Source: a virus
DNA: 40,098 bases
IMG/VR virus record: IMGVR_UViG_3300045741_000359
Location: 1 to 40,098 of that record
Strand: one strand, 5' to 3'
A model generated the notes under the pieces. The model worked only from the letters and a program-made list of their open reading frames with translations. It was not told where the DNA came from and did not search any database. The position numbers and the translations under genes are program-made. Below, piece by piece: positions 15,421 to 24,633 of the stretch (positions are counted from its first letter, which is position 1; each line of letters starts with the position of its first letter).

Positions 15421-16356
15421 CTAGCGTGGACGGAACGACGGAGCGACGGCCTGGGCACGCTCGTTGCCGAGAATGAAGTCATCAATCGTCGGCTTCTGTG
15501 ACGCCGGTGGCGTCGGTTGCCCGTTGCCGTTCGCCGGCGGCGCTCCTCCGCTCGGGCGGGATGTTCGATACTGCGAATAACCGTTCGCCACTTTGAAGAA
15601 GCGCTCGACCGCGGCGTCGAAATGTTTCTTCACGTCCGAGGTCTTGCCCTGCAACAGAGCCTGCAGCGCAGCTTCATCGTTTTTCATCAGCTCGCTGGTC
15701 ATGTCGAAGATCAGAGAGCGCACGTCGTCGGGGACAGCGGCGCCTTTGAATTCGTCGTGGCCGGTGAGCAGCTGGGTGAACGTGTTGGTGAATGCCGTGT
15801 TCGCCGCATCAGCGCGCTGGGCGTTGATGTGCGCCCTGATCGGCCCGATCTGCTTATCGAGTTCGGACCTGATCAGCTCGCGAGGATCTGGCGGAGGAGC
15901 ATTCGGATCCGCAGCAGTGCGCTGCGCCTGGTCATATTCCGATGCCAGCCGCTGGATCGTGCCCACCGGGTCGGTCAACAAGGCAGCCTTCACCTGGTCG
16001 ACGTTGTAGCGGAGCGCAGTCGCCAGCTCGACGGCCCGAGTCTCTGCTTGCCGGAATCCCTGGACTACCGGCTCGAGCTCCTCAGGTTTGCCGAGTCTGC
16101 TGTATCGGTCATGAGTTTCGCGCAACGTCCGAAGGTTCGCGTCGTTCGGATTCGGCGCCGGCGGGGGCGTACCGCCGGGTTGTGCGCCCGTCCCTGGCGA
16201 AGGGGGCGTTCCGCCACCTCCACCCGCTGGTGCTGGCGGGGCACCACCTCCAGCTGCGCCATCTGCTGCGGGTGTTACTGCTGGTGTTGCGAACAGCAAA
16301 ATTCTGCGAAGCGCCGCTGGCGAGACGACCCAACCTGCCTGGTCGAACCACTTCAT
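15421..16356 (-). CDS. Scaffolding protein
   Basis: Starting at ATG 16356 behind a perfect AGGAGG (5 bp spacing) gives 311 residues. The first 80 residues are Pro/Gly/Ala-rich and disordered after a short hydrophobic start. The remainder is helical and Gln/Glu/Ala-rich (LRTLRETHDRYSRLGKPEEL, AETRAVELATALRYNVDQVK, LDKQIGPIRAHINAQRADAA), ending in a Pro-rich linker and a short C-terminal segment with PTIDDFILGNERAQA. Position immediately upstream of the capsid gene and this composition are typical of podovirus scaffolds, which guide procapsid assembly and then leave. Confidence 0.75.
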   Translation of the reverse strand: MKWFDQAGWVVSPAALRRILLFATPAVTPAADGAAGGGAPPAPAGGGGGTPPSPGTGAQPGGTPPPAPNPNDANLRTLRETHDRYSRLGKPEELEPVVQGFRQAETRAVELATALRYNVDQVKAALLTDPVGTIQRLASEYDQAQRTAADPNAPPPDPRELIRSELDKQIGPIRAHINAQRADAANTAFTNTFTQLLTGHDEFKGAAVPDDVRSLIFDMTSELMKNDEAALQALLQGKTSDVKKHFDAAVERFFKVANGYSQYRTSRPSGGAPPANGNGQPTPPASQKPTIDDFILGNERAQAVAPSFRPR

Positions 16357-16378
16357 TGTTGCCTCCTGTACAAAGTCG

Positions 16379-19300
16379 TCATTGCTTCGGATGGGACACG
16401 AAGAAATTCCAGAAGATGTCGATCGAGTTTTGCCCGACGATCCCATTGAATGCGGGGTTATAAGGCGCCGCGCCAGTGCCTGGGGGAGTCGTCATGTCGA
16501 CGCCAGATCCGTAGTACTGATGGCCGCCATTCGCGAGCTTGTAGAACTGCACTTCCGTGCCCTTCGAGCAGCTCGAGCCTTTCTTCGAAGTCAGCGACGT
16601 CGGTGAGCCGAAGGTCGCAGTGCAGAGCGTAGAGGTGGTGTCGATGCTTGAGCAGTTGTTGCCACTCGTCCCACTCCAATAGTTGAACAGTTCGTCAGCA
16701 GAGTTGGTGACGACCGCGCCGTTGTTCACGCCACAATAGCTAAATTGCCCGTCAGACGATCCCTGCAACTGAATGACAGATACGGGCTGCGTCAGTGGGC
16801 TCGGGAAGACGAGGCCGCTGCCCGTGTTTTGCTCGAAGTAAACCGTCGCTTCTCCGCCCACTGCGGCAACAATGTCAGGATCGTCGAAGGCATAACGATA
16901 GGCACCATGGCCGCCGGCCGAGAAGCCGGTAAGGAAGAGCTGCTTTGGGTCCATGGCAGCATTCTTATACATCAGCGCCGCCATCTCTCGCGTGAAATAG
17001 CTGTCGTCGGGCGGATGGCCTTCGGTGTATGTTGCCTGGTTGAAGTAGGCGTTCCAGGTCTTGGTGCCCGTGTTCTGCGGCCAGCCTTGCGGGTAGATGG
17101 TGATGAACCCGACATTGTTCGACTTGGTCGTCCATCCGGTCGCAGATCCTTCGAACAGTCCGCCGCCGGCACCGTGGTAATAGATCACCACCGCGGGATG
17201 CGTTACCAGGTGCGGGTTATTCACTCGCATGGTACGAGTTATCGAGCCGAATGAGTCAGTATAAGTGATGGTGCAATCCTGCTGACCGACTAAGGCGAAG
17301 TTGCACGAGGTTGTCGGCGTGAACAGGTAGAGATATTGCAGCGGCGTTCCATTGCCGAGGCCGGCATTCACCGAGATGCTGGCAGGGCCAACGGATCCGG
17401 CGGGAGCGACCGCAGTCAGCGTCGTTGCATTGACGAACGTGGTGGCAGCCGCTGTCGTCCCGAAGCTGACTACACTTGCAGCTGTGAAGTTGGTGCCAGT
17501 GACGGTGACGAGTTCGCCGCCAGCAGCGAAGCCTTGGGTCGGAAAGATCGCGGTTATCGTCGGAGTTCCGCCGCCGCCACCTCCGCCGCCAGGCGTGGGG
17601 TGCGTGGGATCGATGAAGGCGAGATCCATGGCGACAATGTCCGGCCCCATCATGGTGCCGTCGTCCGCTCCGCCTGGCCGGCCGGCTGCGTAGAAGCTCG
17701 GCCCTTTGCAGGGCGCGACATTCGACGTGCAGAGCACAAAGTCGTGATAATCGTGGCCGGTAGACAAGTTCCCATCGTCAAAAGCGATAATGTCACTGAA
17801 ATTGAGCGTGGACGGGAAAGTAACCGTGTTCGGGTCGACGACGGTGGCGACCACCGGGCCGCTGAATGTGAACTTGGTCTGCGGAGGCCCAATTAGGTGG
17901 TAGTGAATCAGGGCCTGCATCGTCGCACCGTTAGGAATATCGTGGAGAATTACCGTTGCAGTCGCGGTCACGCCATTCGTAGCCAACCCACTAATCGTTC
18001 CACCCGCATCCGGGTTGGGGAACACATAATTCCCAGCCAGTCCCATGCAGTTTGCGTCCGGCACTCCGCTGCAAGCGATCGAGGTCGGTCCGAAGATAGT
18101 CGTTGGTGGCGTAATGCCAGCAGATCCTGGTGTTAGCCATTCAGTGAACTTCGATGCCAATCGCCCTTGAAACACGATGTGATGAATCTCGGCCGTCGAC
18201 GTAGCCCAAGCCTTCAATTCGGACGGAGTACCTTCGGCTGTGCCCGAGGTCAGCATGCCGAATACCGATCCGTTTTCGGCGGTGAAGATGAGGTTCCTGT
18301 GGACGACATCGCGCAGTGAAGGCGCAGCGCCGTTCTGCGGGCTGGACTGCATCATGGCGCCAGCCGAGTTGCGCATGTACACCGCATTGTGATTCAGGTA
18401 GAGATGTCGTGGCGAGCCCTGGTGATTCACCAACTGACAGGTTGCGGTGGCATTTGGCTGCACGGTGGCCCAGGGATAAGTGATGGCAAGCGAGTGAGGA
18501 TTGCCTAGCGCCGCCGCCACGGCTTGCGAGACGTTGAAGGTCGAATTCGAGCAAGACAGCGTCTGCACCCACTCGCCCGGCCGGATCTCGAGTCCTCCGC
18601 CGCAGGGTGAGCGCAATCCGCAGTTGGTGTCGGGACAGTTGGTAGTGATGTTGCCGAAAGCATCCGAGACTGAAGTGCAGGGGAAACTCGCTGTGCCCCC
18701 GGTGGAGGATGTGTTGACGCCAGGCGCGCCAACGTAGATGAACGATGTAGCACTCAACACCTGAAAGATCACAAAGGTGCCATCGAAGCTATTACTGGAT
18801 CCCGTAACGACAGTCGATAGCCCAGGCACCAGTTGCGGCGGCGCGGCGGAGAGCACGATGGTCACCAGACCGGTGACTGCATCTCGGGTCTGGCTAGTGA
18901 TGGTGGCCGAGTCGCCGCCAAACTTCTGGTTCTGTGCCAGCATCGGGAAGCCTTGCGCGCTAACCGTGCCTCCGGTTTTCGCGAAGCGGCTGGATCCGAT
19001 ATCGTAGGCCAGGTTGTTGTAGATCGATAGAAAGTCCGCACCCAGCGAAGGCGATTGGCCATTGCCTGATCCGTCGGAGCCGCCATCGATGCCGTTAAAG
19101 AACTGTGCGGCAGCGTTGTGCAGATTGTTGCGCATGGTGATGTCGTGAATGGTCTGATCACCATTCGCGAAGCGCACACTCCAGAGTTGGTCTCCGCCAG
19201 CCTGCCCATCAGGCCAGGTGTTCTTGAAGTGGTTCTTTTCGATCAGGTGCCGACAGCCGGTCTTCTCTTCGTAAAGATTCTTGATGTTCCACGTTTTGCC

Positions 19301-20884
19301 ATTGTGGAACCAATTGATATCCTTCGAAAAGTAGTTGCCGGCGATCCAGATATCGCAGTCGGTTTCGATGTTCGCGATACTCGAGAAACTGCCGCCCCAG
19401 ATGATGTTCTCGCTGGCGGCGCGAATATACGAGTTCGAGATCTGATAGATCCCGGCGCCATTGTTGCCACTGAAGCACTGCGAGTCGGTGCCATTGAAGT
19501 GGATCTGATCGCACACCGAGTCGGTAACCGCAATGTCGTGCCCCTGCAGCTGCACCGCATGCTGGATGTCCTGCGTGTCAGAGCCGTGCAGATAGGCGCG
19601 TTTCAGGAAGATGTCGTGAGGCTGCTGGTTGGCGAGCGTCTGCGTGGAATCGTTGCGGCCGAATTCAGCCAGAACGAAGGTCTGCGTGACACCTGTGTTG
19701 GGCGCGAGCTCGACATCAGAGATCTGGTAGTGGTGTGCGACGTTGCCGTTTAGATCGGGGGCATCGGTAAAGATCGCGGCGGAGGTAACGCTGTTGCCAG
19801 TTGACTGCGCGATCCAGCGCTGGGCATTGTCGATCGCGTTCTGGCCTTGCTCGAAGTAGAACTGGGCGCACTGCCAACCAAAACCAGTCGAGGAGACTGA
19901 GGTTGGGCACATTGGAGCTGTGATCGGGGCGCTTGAATCAATCGAAATACAGCTCGTCGCCGACGGTGGGCGAATTGGAAGATGAATGTTTTGTACCGCG
20001 ATCCCCGGCGTGATGCGGCAGAGCCACTCACTCGTCGAGGCCACGCCATCAGCTAGGCATTGCTGCAGGCCTGCGCTGCTGCCGGCGTAATCGCCAGGTG
20101 CAGTTGGACACTGCGAGTCGCCGGAATTGCAAACCTTCTTCACGACGGCCGGCGCCGGGCATTCATTCGGGTTCGGGTAAGCGCGCGGCAGTTCAGCGAG
20201 GTTGCCCGGAACGATGACTGCCGGGGCGACGGTGAACGTAAACGACACCGGCGAGCTGGTTACGGGCGGTACGGAAGAGTCGACCACCTGAATGGCGACG
20301 GTGTAAGTAGCATCGCTGCCAGGTGCTGGCGTGCCGCCGAGGATCCCGGTATTGAGGTTCAGCGTGAGGCCTGAGGGCAGTGATCCGCTGAAGATCGACC
20401 AGAAGTAAGGCAGGATGCCGTTGGTAGCCTGCATCTGGACGCTGTAGGGCACGCCCACCTGGCCGTCGGGCAACGCACTGGTGGTAATCCTCACCGGAGG
20501 TGGCGGAAGCCCCGCACAAGTCAGCTGTGCCACCGCAGAGCGGCCTGCCTGCGCTGCCGTAATGATGGCGACGCCAGCGGCATTGCAGGTAAACGTTGCG
20601 GGGCTCGCTGAAAGCGACGCAATCAGTACATTGCTCGAACTCCACCCCGCGGAGCCGGTGATGTCCTGTTGGGTTCCATCCGAAAAGGTTCCGATGGCGA
20701 CGTAATCCTGGGTAGCGCCAATCTGCACGTTCGCCGTGGTCGGCGTGACTGTGATCAGAGATAGGCTGATCGAGGAGGCTCCCAGCTTGCCGGCGCCGTG
20801 TACTGCGCCTTTCCCGTTGACGACAGCCACCTGCTGCGACCGAGCAACCAGACTAAGCAGCAGCACTAGGAAAAGTCTCTTCAC
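16379..20884 (-). CDS. Giant secreted-type tailspike with Ig domains, beta-helix and C-terminal esterase
   Basis: Translated from GTG 20884 (GTGA overlap) this is 1501 residues. A Sec-type leader (MKRLFLVLLLSLVARSQQ) is followed by a BIG2-like domain (ITVTPTTANVQIGATQDYVA, about 37-115) and a putative-Ig domain (TTSALPDGQVGVPYSVQ, about 130-220). Next is a long right-handed beta-helix-like region (about 290-980, many HDI/NIH/DIWIAGNYF rungs), a Gly run and an IPT/TIG domain (ITAIFPTQGFAAGGELVTV, about 1090-1180). The final 285 residues resemble CE1/PHB-depolymerase (LpqC-like) esterases: VVIYYHGAGG oxyanion loop, GFSAGGHGAY nucleophile elbow, GSSDGQFSY and GGHQYYG as likely Asp and His. Probable function: recognise and degrade or deacylate host surface polysaccharide. 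Confidence 0.8.
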   Translation of the reverse strand: MKRLFLVLLLSLVARSQQVAVVNGKGAVHGAGKLGASSISLSLITVTPTTANVQIGATQDYVAIGTFSDGTQQDITGSAGWSSSNVLIASLSASPATFTCNAAGVAIITAAQAGRSAVAQLTCAGLPPPPVRITTSALPDGQVGVPYSVQMQATNGILPYFWSIFSGSLPSGLTLNLNTGILGGTPAPGSDATYTVAIQVVDSSVPPVTSSPVSFTFTVAPAVIVPGNLAELPRAYPNPNECPAPAVVKKVCNSGDSQCPTAPGDYAGSSAGLQQCLADGVASTSEWLCRITPGIAVQNIHLPIRPPSATSCISIDSSAPITAPMCPTSVSSTGFGWQCAQFYFEQGQNAIDNAQRWIAQSTGNSVTSAAIFTDAPDLNGNVAHHYQISDVELAPNTGVTQTFVLAEFGRNDSTQTLANQQPHDIFLKRAYLHGSDTQDIQHAVQLQGHDIAVTDSVCDQIHFNGTDSQCFSGNNGAGIYQISNSYIRAASENIIWGGSFSSIANIETDCDIWIAGNYFSKDINWFHNGKTWNIKNLYEEKTGCRHLIEKNHFKNTWPDGQAGGDQLWSVRFANGDQTIHDITMRNNLHNAAAQFFNGIDGGSDGSGNGQSPSLGADFLSIYNNLAYDIGSSRFAKTGGTVSAQGFPMLAQNQKFGGDSATITSQTRDAVTGLVTIVLSAAPPQLVPGLSTVVTGSSNSFDGTFVIFQVLSATSFIYVGAPGVNTSSTGGTASFPCTSVSDAFGNITTNCPDTNCGLRSPCGGGLEIRPGEWVQTLSCSNSTFNVSQAVAAALGNPHSLAITYPWATVQPNATATCQLVNHQGSPRHLYLNHNAVYMRNSAGAMMQSSPQNGAAPSLRDVVHRNLIFTAENGSVFGMLTSGTAEGTPSELKAWATSTAEIHHIVFQGRLASKFTEWLTPGSAGITPPTTIFGPTSIACSGVPDANCMGLAGNYVFPNPDAGGTISGLATNGVTATATVILHDIPNGATMQALIHYHLIGPPQTKFTFSGPVVATVVDPNTVTFPSTLNFSDIIAFDDGNLSTGHDYHDFVLCTSNVAPCKGPSFYAAGRPGGADDGTMMGPDIVAMDLAFIDPTHPTPGGGGGGGGTPTITAIFPTQGFAAGGELVTVTGTNFTAASVVSFGTTAAATTFVNATTLTAVAPAGSVGPASISVNAGLGNGTPLQYLYLFTPTTSCNFALVGQQDCTITYTDSFGSITRTMRVNNPHLVTHPAVVIYYHGAGGGLFEGSATGWTTKSNNVGFITIYPQGWPQNTGTKTWNAYFNQATYTEGHPPDDSYFTREMAALMYKNAAMDPKQLFLTGFSAGGHGAYRYAFDDPDIVAAVGGEATVYFEQNTGSGLVFPSPLTQPVSVIQLQGSSDGQFSYCGVNNGAVVTNSADELFNYWSGTSGNNCSSIDTTSTLCTATFGSPTSLTSKKGSSCSKGTEVQFYKLANGGHQYYGSGVDMTTPPGTGAAPYNPAFNGIVGQNSIDIFWNFFVSHPKQ

Positions 20885-22044
20885 TGGTTCACGACTCCGA
20901 GATCGGTAGCCCACGCAACGGTTCCGTCCGTGGCAAACTGCTGAGCAGAACACGTCGAGGCGATCGGGCCGACGGTCATTCCACCATGAAGGTTTACCGG
21001 CCACACAAAGGTGCGCGATCCCGTTGCATCCTGGCACACGATGAAGACAATCTGTGTAGTCAGCGGTGCGGCCGGCACATTAGCGAGTGTCGATGAAGTC
21101 ACATTGCCAGTCAGCGTGATCTTAAATGTGGTTGCGGTTGAAAGATCAAACGTGGGCGTTGCCGAAAAGCTGACAGTCGCAAAGCTCGAACCGGCTCCCG
21201 TGCTGCAGGGTTTATAAGTCTGATCACCATACAGACATGTGGTCGAATTTGCTGAGCCGGAGCCAAGCTGCGCCGTCGGGACGTGGGCGGAAGCATCGAG
21301 AGCTGTGTAACCATTGGCCACGCCATAGCGGGAGCGCAATTCGATGGCGGCAAACGATCCGCCGAAAGGATAGAGGCCGATCAAGCCGCTCTGCGAGCAT
21401 AAGTGATAGGCGCCGGACGAACCAGGTGCGCCGCAGGATCCGGCGTTGTCGAAGAGCTCGAGATTCGATTCGCCGCCGCCGCTCGAGATCAGACTCGTGC
21501 CTGTAAGCGAGCCGCCGAAGACGGTGGAGTGATTGATGGTGGCGGGAATAAGCGAATCAAGTAGTGTACCGGTCGTGATCTTTGCAGCATCGAGGGATGG
21601 AATATCCCCAGCGATGATGCCGGTATGGTTCCAAGTCGTACCACTCCAGCGAAAGAAATCTCCCGAAGCGGGAGCTCCTGACTGCACTGGCTGGTTTTGG
21701 ATCCTGATGACAGTGAGGCTTCCCGAGGATCCCGTCACGTCACCGCCCGTGGCGAAGCCGCCGGAATTGCAACTCATACAGGCCCAGCCTGAGGTGTGCG
21801 AACACGTCGACGTAGTGCAGCCATAGACTCCGACGGCATTTGATCCATCAGTTGCGATCAGCGACACGACGTTGCCGACGCGCCCGTTGTCAGGCAGCGT
21901 CGTGACTTGTGGCGGCTGGCCCTGTAACTGCGTGTTAGTCGGCCCCTGGAAGGCGTACACTTCGCCCGAAATCACCGAACCAAGAAACGGCAGCCAGGGA
22001 GCTAGGCCGAGCACCAATGCAATGACTATGAGGCGTCTTTTCAT
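20881..22044 (-). CDS. Secreted-type tail fibre protein
   Basis: The 387-residue protein has a signal-like leader (MKRRLIVIALVLGLAPWLPF and further hydrophobic residues to about 30). The body is a repeating beta/collagen-free fibre with typical phage fibre phrases: GGDVTGSSGSLTVIRIQNQP, SGDFFRWSGTTWNHT, GDIPSLDAAKITTGTL and a C-terminal beta domain (ATTFKITLTGNVTSS, TGSRTFVWPVNLHGG). The GDIPSLDAAKITTG shaft motif is widespread in phage fibres. It overlaps the upstream beta-helix gene by one base and the giant spike by four, so the three are co-expressed. Confidence 0.75.
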   Translation of the reverse strand: MKRRLIVIALVLGLAPWLPFLGSVISGEVYAFQGPTNTQLQGQPPQVTTLPDNGRVGNVVSLIATDGSNAVGVYGCTTSTCSHTSGWACMSCNSGGFATGGDVTGSSGSLTVIRIQNQPVQSGAPASGDFFRWSGTTWNHTGIIAGDIPSLDAAKITTGTLLDSLIPATINHSTVFGGSLTGTSLISSGGGESNLELFDNAGSCGAPGSSGAYHLCSQSGLIGLYPFGGSFAAIELRSRYGVANGYTALDASAHVPTAQLGSGSANSTTCLYGDQTYKPCSTGAGSSFATVSFSATPTFDLSTATTFKITLTGNVTSSTLANVPAAPLTTQIVFIVCQDATGSRTFVWPVNLHGGMTVGPIASTCSAQQFATDGTVAWATDLGVVNQ

Positions 22045-23840
22045 CAGTTCACGATCCTGAAGGAGATGACTGCCGGGTTGGTGACTGGCGCCGCGCTGGC
22101 TGTAACAACAAAGCTGACGCCTTCAGTCTGGGCCGTTACGGTGTACGTCCGTCCCGCGGTCGTGTTGCCGGTCACTGTCGGAGTCAGTTGTGACCCGAGC
22201 CCGGGCTGCTCTGTAATGAGAATGGTGGAATGAGCCGTGACCTGAGTATCATTTACGGTCACTGTGGTAGCACCAGCTGCAATCGTCACTGTTCCGGTTT
22301 CGGCGCTGCCGCACTGTAGCGGGGAAGCGCCAGAGATTTTGCAGTCGTAGATGTAACCTGTCCCGGAATTGCCCACAAGATTAGACTCGGTGAGCCAGTA
22401 TCCGGTCAGCCCTTCCTTGCTGGCACCGCCGTTAAAGATCGTGTAGGCGAACGGAGTGGCCACGTCGCGGAAGTTGTTATGGTCGATCTGTACGTCCCGG
22501 ATGGTGTAATTACAGGCCCTGGCGCCGCCACCGCAATTTCCCGCGCCGCCATTGCAGACAGTGGCAGTGTGTGCTGAGCAAGTCGAATTGATATCCCTGA
22601 TTCCGACCAGCATGGTGTCGACGATAGTGCCAAAATTGTTGTGGTGAATGTGAATCGGTCCGAAGATATTTCCGTCCAGGACGGCGGTCTGTCCAAGGTC
22701 AAGTTCAACGCCATAGCCAGAGTCAGTGCAGTTGATATCGTGAATGTTGATGTAGCCGGTGACGACCTGCTTAGCGGAGTAAATGAGGATGCACCCCGCG
22801 CCGGCTGCGCCTTGAGAGATGTGGTCAAAATTCCCTCCAGAGACCTCGCCATCGAATCCGCCAATCGCCAACGCCTCGGCACTATTGTCCCGCACCGTCA
22901 GGCCTTCTACTCGCCATTCATTGATGCTGTCGGTGATCTGGAGTCCTTGGCCACATCCGGTGCGCGCGCTGAGCGTGACCGATTGATTACACGGCCCGCC
23001 CGTGCGCCCACTCTGCTCATTCAAGACGGTGGAATTGATAGATACAAATTCTATGTTTTGCCCGATGCCTCCCGTAGATGTGATGTTGAACTGACCGGTT
23101 CCGGCGTGCTTGCTAGTGTTCGAGTCATAACTTGTGACCCTTACCATTTTGTTGTCGCGGTGAACCGACCCGTTGCTGGAACTGACTGCATAGGCAGAGT
23201 CGCTGGCTTGCTCGATCAGAACATCTCGGGTAAGCGTCCGATCGTCGTTGGCCATGGAAATGCCAAGATTCCCGCAGTTCAGCAGGTACATATCGTGAAT
23301 GAAAATGTCCTGCGAAGCGGTCACCGTCAGGCAATTAGATCCCGCGCCATCGGCCGGAACGTCGCCGGATGCGATGCGGTCGCCAATGATTTTGAAGTTT
23401 CCGAACTCGATATGGTTGTGGCCGTTGACTGCGATCTCGCCGTTCGAGCCGCTGGTCCATGCCTGCCCGTCATACACGGTGCTGTTGCCGGAGCCGAGAA
23501 ACGCGACATTGTTTCCTGAAAACGCAATCTGTTGGCCAGGAGCCTTGACCACGGTCGTGTTAGGGCCGGTCAGAAAAACAATGTTGCTCGACACCAACGT
23601 CGTGCCAGCATTCCAGGTCTGGCTGCCGGTAAGTCGGGTAGCATCGCAGATAGCTGGCGCGGCGGACGTTGCAGTCACATAGGCGTCGCAGGCCGCCATC
23701 TTTGCTCCGAAGTCCGCGCCGGGGAACTGCGAAACGTCGATGCGAAGCGTGTAGTTAGCCGGGATGTTCGCCGCGGTCAGGAATAGAACAGCAACCGCAA
23801 CCATTGGCCCGACCCAGGCGATCCATTTAACGCTGGACAT
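22044..23840 (-). CDS. Beta-helix tailspike (pectate-lyase-like fold)
   Basis: The 598-residue protein begins with one hydrophobic segment (residues 6-24, WIAWVGPMVAVAVLFLTAA), then PANYTLRIDVSQFPGADFG, a classic entry into phage tailspike beta-helices. Repeated rungs follow (NVAFLGSGNSTVYDGQAW, HNHIEFGNFKIIGDRI, SQDIFIHDMYLLNCGNLG, EWRVEGLTVRDNSAEAL, YINIHDINCTDSGYG, PIHIHHNNFG). A C-terminal beta domain (about 520-598) may trimerise. It probably binds or cleaves host glycans; catalytic residues cannot be assigned. GGAG precedes ATG 23840, which overlaps the upstream gene by 14 bp. Confidence 0.75.
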   Translation of the reverse strand: MSSVKWIAWVGPMVAVAVLFLTAANIPANYTLRIDVSQFPGADFGAKMAACDAYVTATSAAPAICDATRLTGSQTWNAGTTLVSSNIVFLTGPNTTVVKAPGQQIAFSGNNVAFLGSGNSTVYDGQAWTSGSNGEIAVNGHNHIEFGNFKIIGDRIASGDVPADGAGSNCLTVTASQDIFIHDMYLLNCGNLGISMANDDRTLTRDVLIEQASDSAYAVSSSNGSVHRDNKMVRVTSYDSNTSKHAGTGQFNITSTGGIGQNIEFVSINSTVLNEQSGRTGGPCNQSVTLSARTGCGQGLQITDSINEWRVEGLTVRDNSAEALAIGGFDGEVSGGNFDHISQGAAGAGCILIYSAKQVVTGYINIHDINCTDSGYGVELDLGQTAVLDGNIFGPIHIHHNNFGTIVDTMLVGIRDINSTCSAHTATVCNGGAGNCGGGARACNYTIRDVQIDHNNFRDVATPFAYTIFNGGASKEGLTGYWLTESNLVGNSGTGYIYDCKISGASPLQCGSAETGTVTIAAGATTVTVNDTQVTAHSTILITEQPGLGSQLTPTVTGNTTAGRTYTVTAQTEGVSFVVTASAAPVTNPAVISFRIVN

Positions 23841-24621
23841 AGCTGAGCTCCACTGAAATGTTGGGCGCGGTGCCTACAGTCGATACCAGGCAGATTCCTT
23901 GCCCTGTCACCCCCGAGGAGAATAGTGTCGCGTTCGCCCAGCCGTGACTGTCGACGACGGAACCATTCGCCAGAATTCCATAATGCTTCACCGGGGTCAT
24001 CGGGTTGGTGCCAGTAGCGCAGGATCCGCCAGTTCCGCTGGTGAACTGCACCGTATTCTCCGCAGTGGTCGCAGTGGAAGTGATGGCGTATCCGCACACG
24101 TACGCAATTGCTCCTGCGAGGTCTGCGACTAGTTTTGTGGTAGTGGCCGTCGTAATGAGTGCCTGCTTGAATTGTTTGGTGGAAAAGCAGGGATCGTCAG
24201 CTTGGTTCAGCGCACTCTTCCAGCCGATGAGCATTGCCTTGACCAAGCCAGTTCCCGTGACGGATGTGAGATTGATACTTACCCAGGGCTGAAAGCTGGA
24301 AAGGCTGCTGTAACCGTTAGTTGTTACGGTCAGTGGTATGATGCCCACCACATTTCCCGATGGCCAAACCGTCCATGTTCCCGGCTGTCCACCTGAATCG
24401 GTAGCAAAATCGACTTCAATCGAAAGCGCCGAGAAGCCTGTCGAGGTGTAGGCTAAATCCCACTCGGTGCAGGTGCTGTCGCGATTGTCCCAAGCATTTG
24501 ATCGTGTGGCTGCCGTCGCGTTCAGCCCGATGACGCAGTCAGGAGCAACCCGCACCGGCGATTGCGCGAAAGCCTCGATGGAGGCAAGGATCAGTGCGAT
24601 TGTGAGTAGCATTCGCTTCAT
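23827..24621 (-). CDS. Secreted-type collar or fibre protein
   Basis: The 264-residue product opens with a clean signal peptide: MKRMLLTIALILASIEAFAQ, predicted cleavage AFA-QS. The mature part is beta-rich: CVIGLNATAATRSNAWDNRD, STGFSALSIEVDFATDSGG, GTWTVWPSGNVVGI, and an Ig-like second half with paired Cys (YVCGYAITS; GGSCATGTNP). AAGGAG lies 9 bp before ATG 24621, directly after the portal. It is the first of four consecutive secreted-looking proteins. It may be a base for the fibres or a surface-displayed protein; no family is recognised. Confidence 0.65.
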   Translation of the reverse strand: MKRMLLTIALILASIEAFAQSPVRVAPDCVIGLNATAATRSNAWDNRDSTCTEWDLAYTSTGFSALSIEVDFATDSGGQPGTWTVWPSGNVVGIIPLTVTTNGYSSLSSFQPWVSINLTSVTGTGLVKAMLIGWKSALNQADDPCFSTKQFKQALITTATTTKLVADLAGAIAYVCGYAITSTATTAENTVQFTSGTGGSCATGTNPMTPVKHYGILANGSVVDSHGWANATLFSSGVTGQGICLVSTVGTAPNISVELSYVQR

Positions 24622-24633
24622 AGGGAATTCTCC

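Noticed and set aside
22641-23519. Plus-strand ORF of 292 codons
   Set aside because: Antisense to the beta-helix spike with mirrored composition; no domain character.
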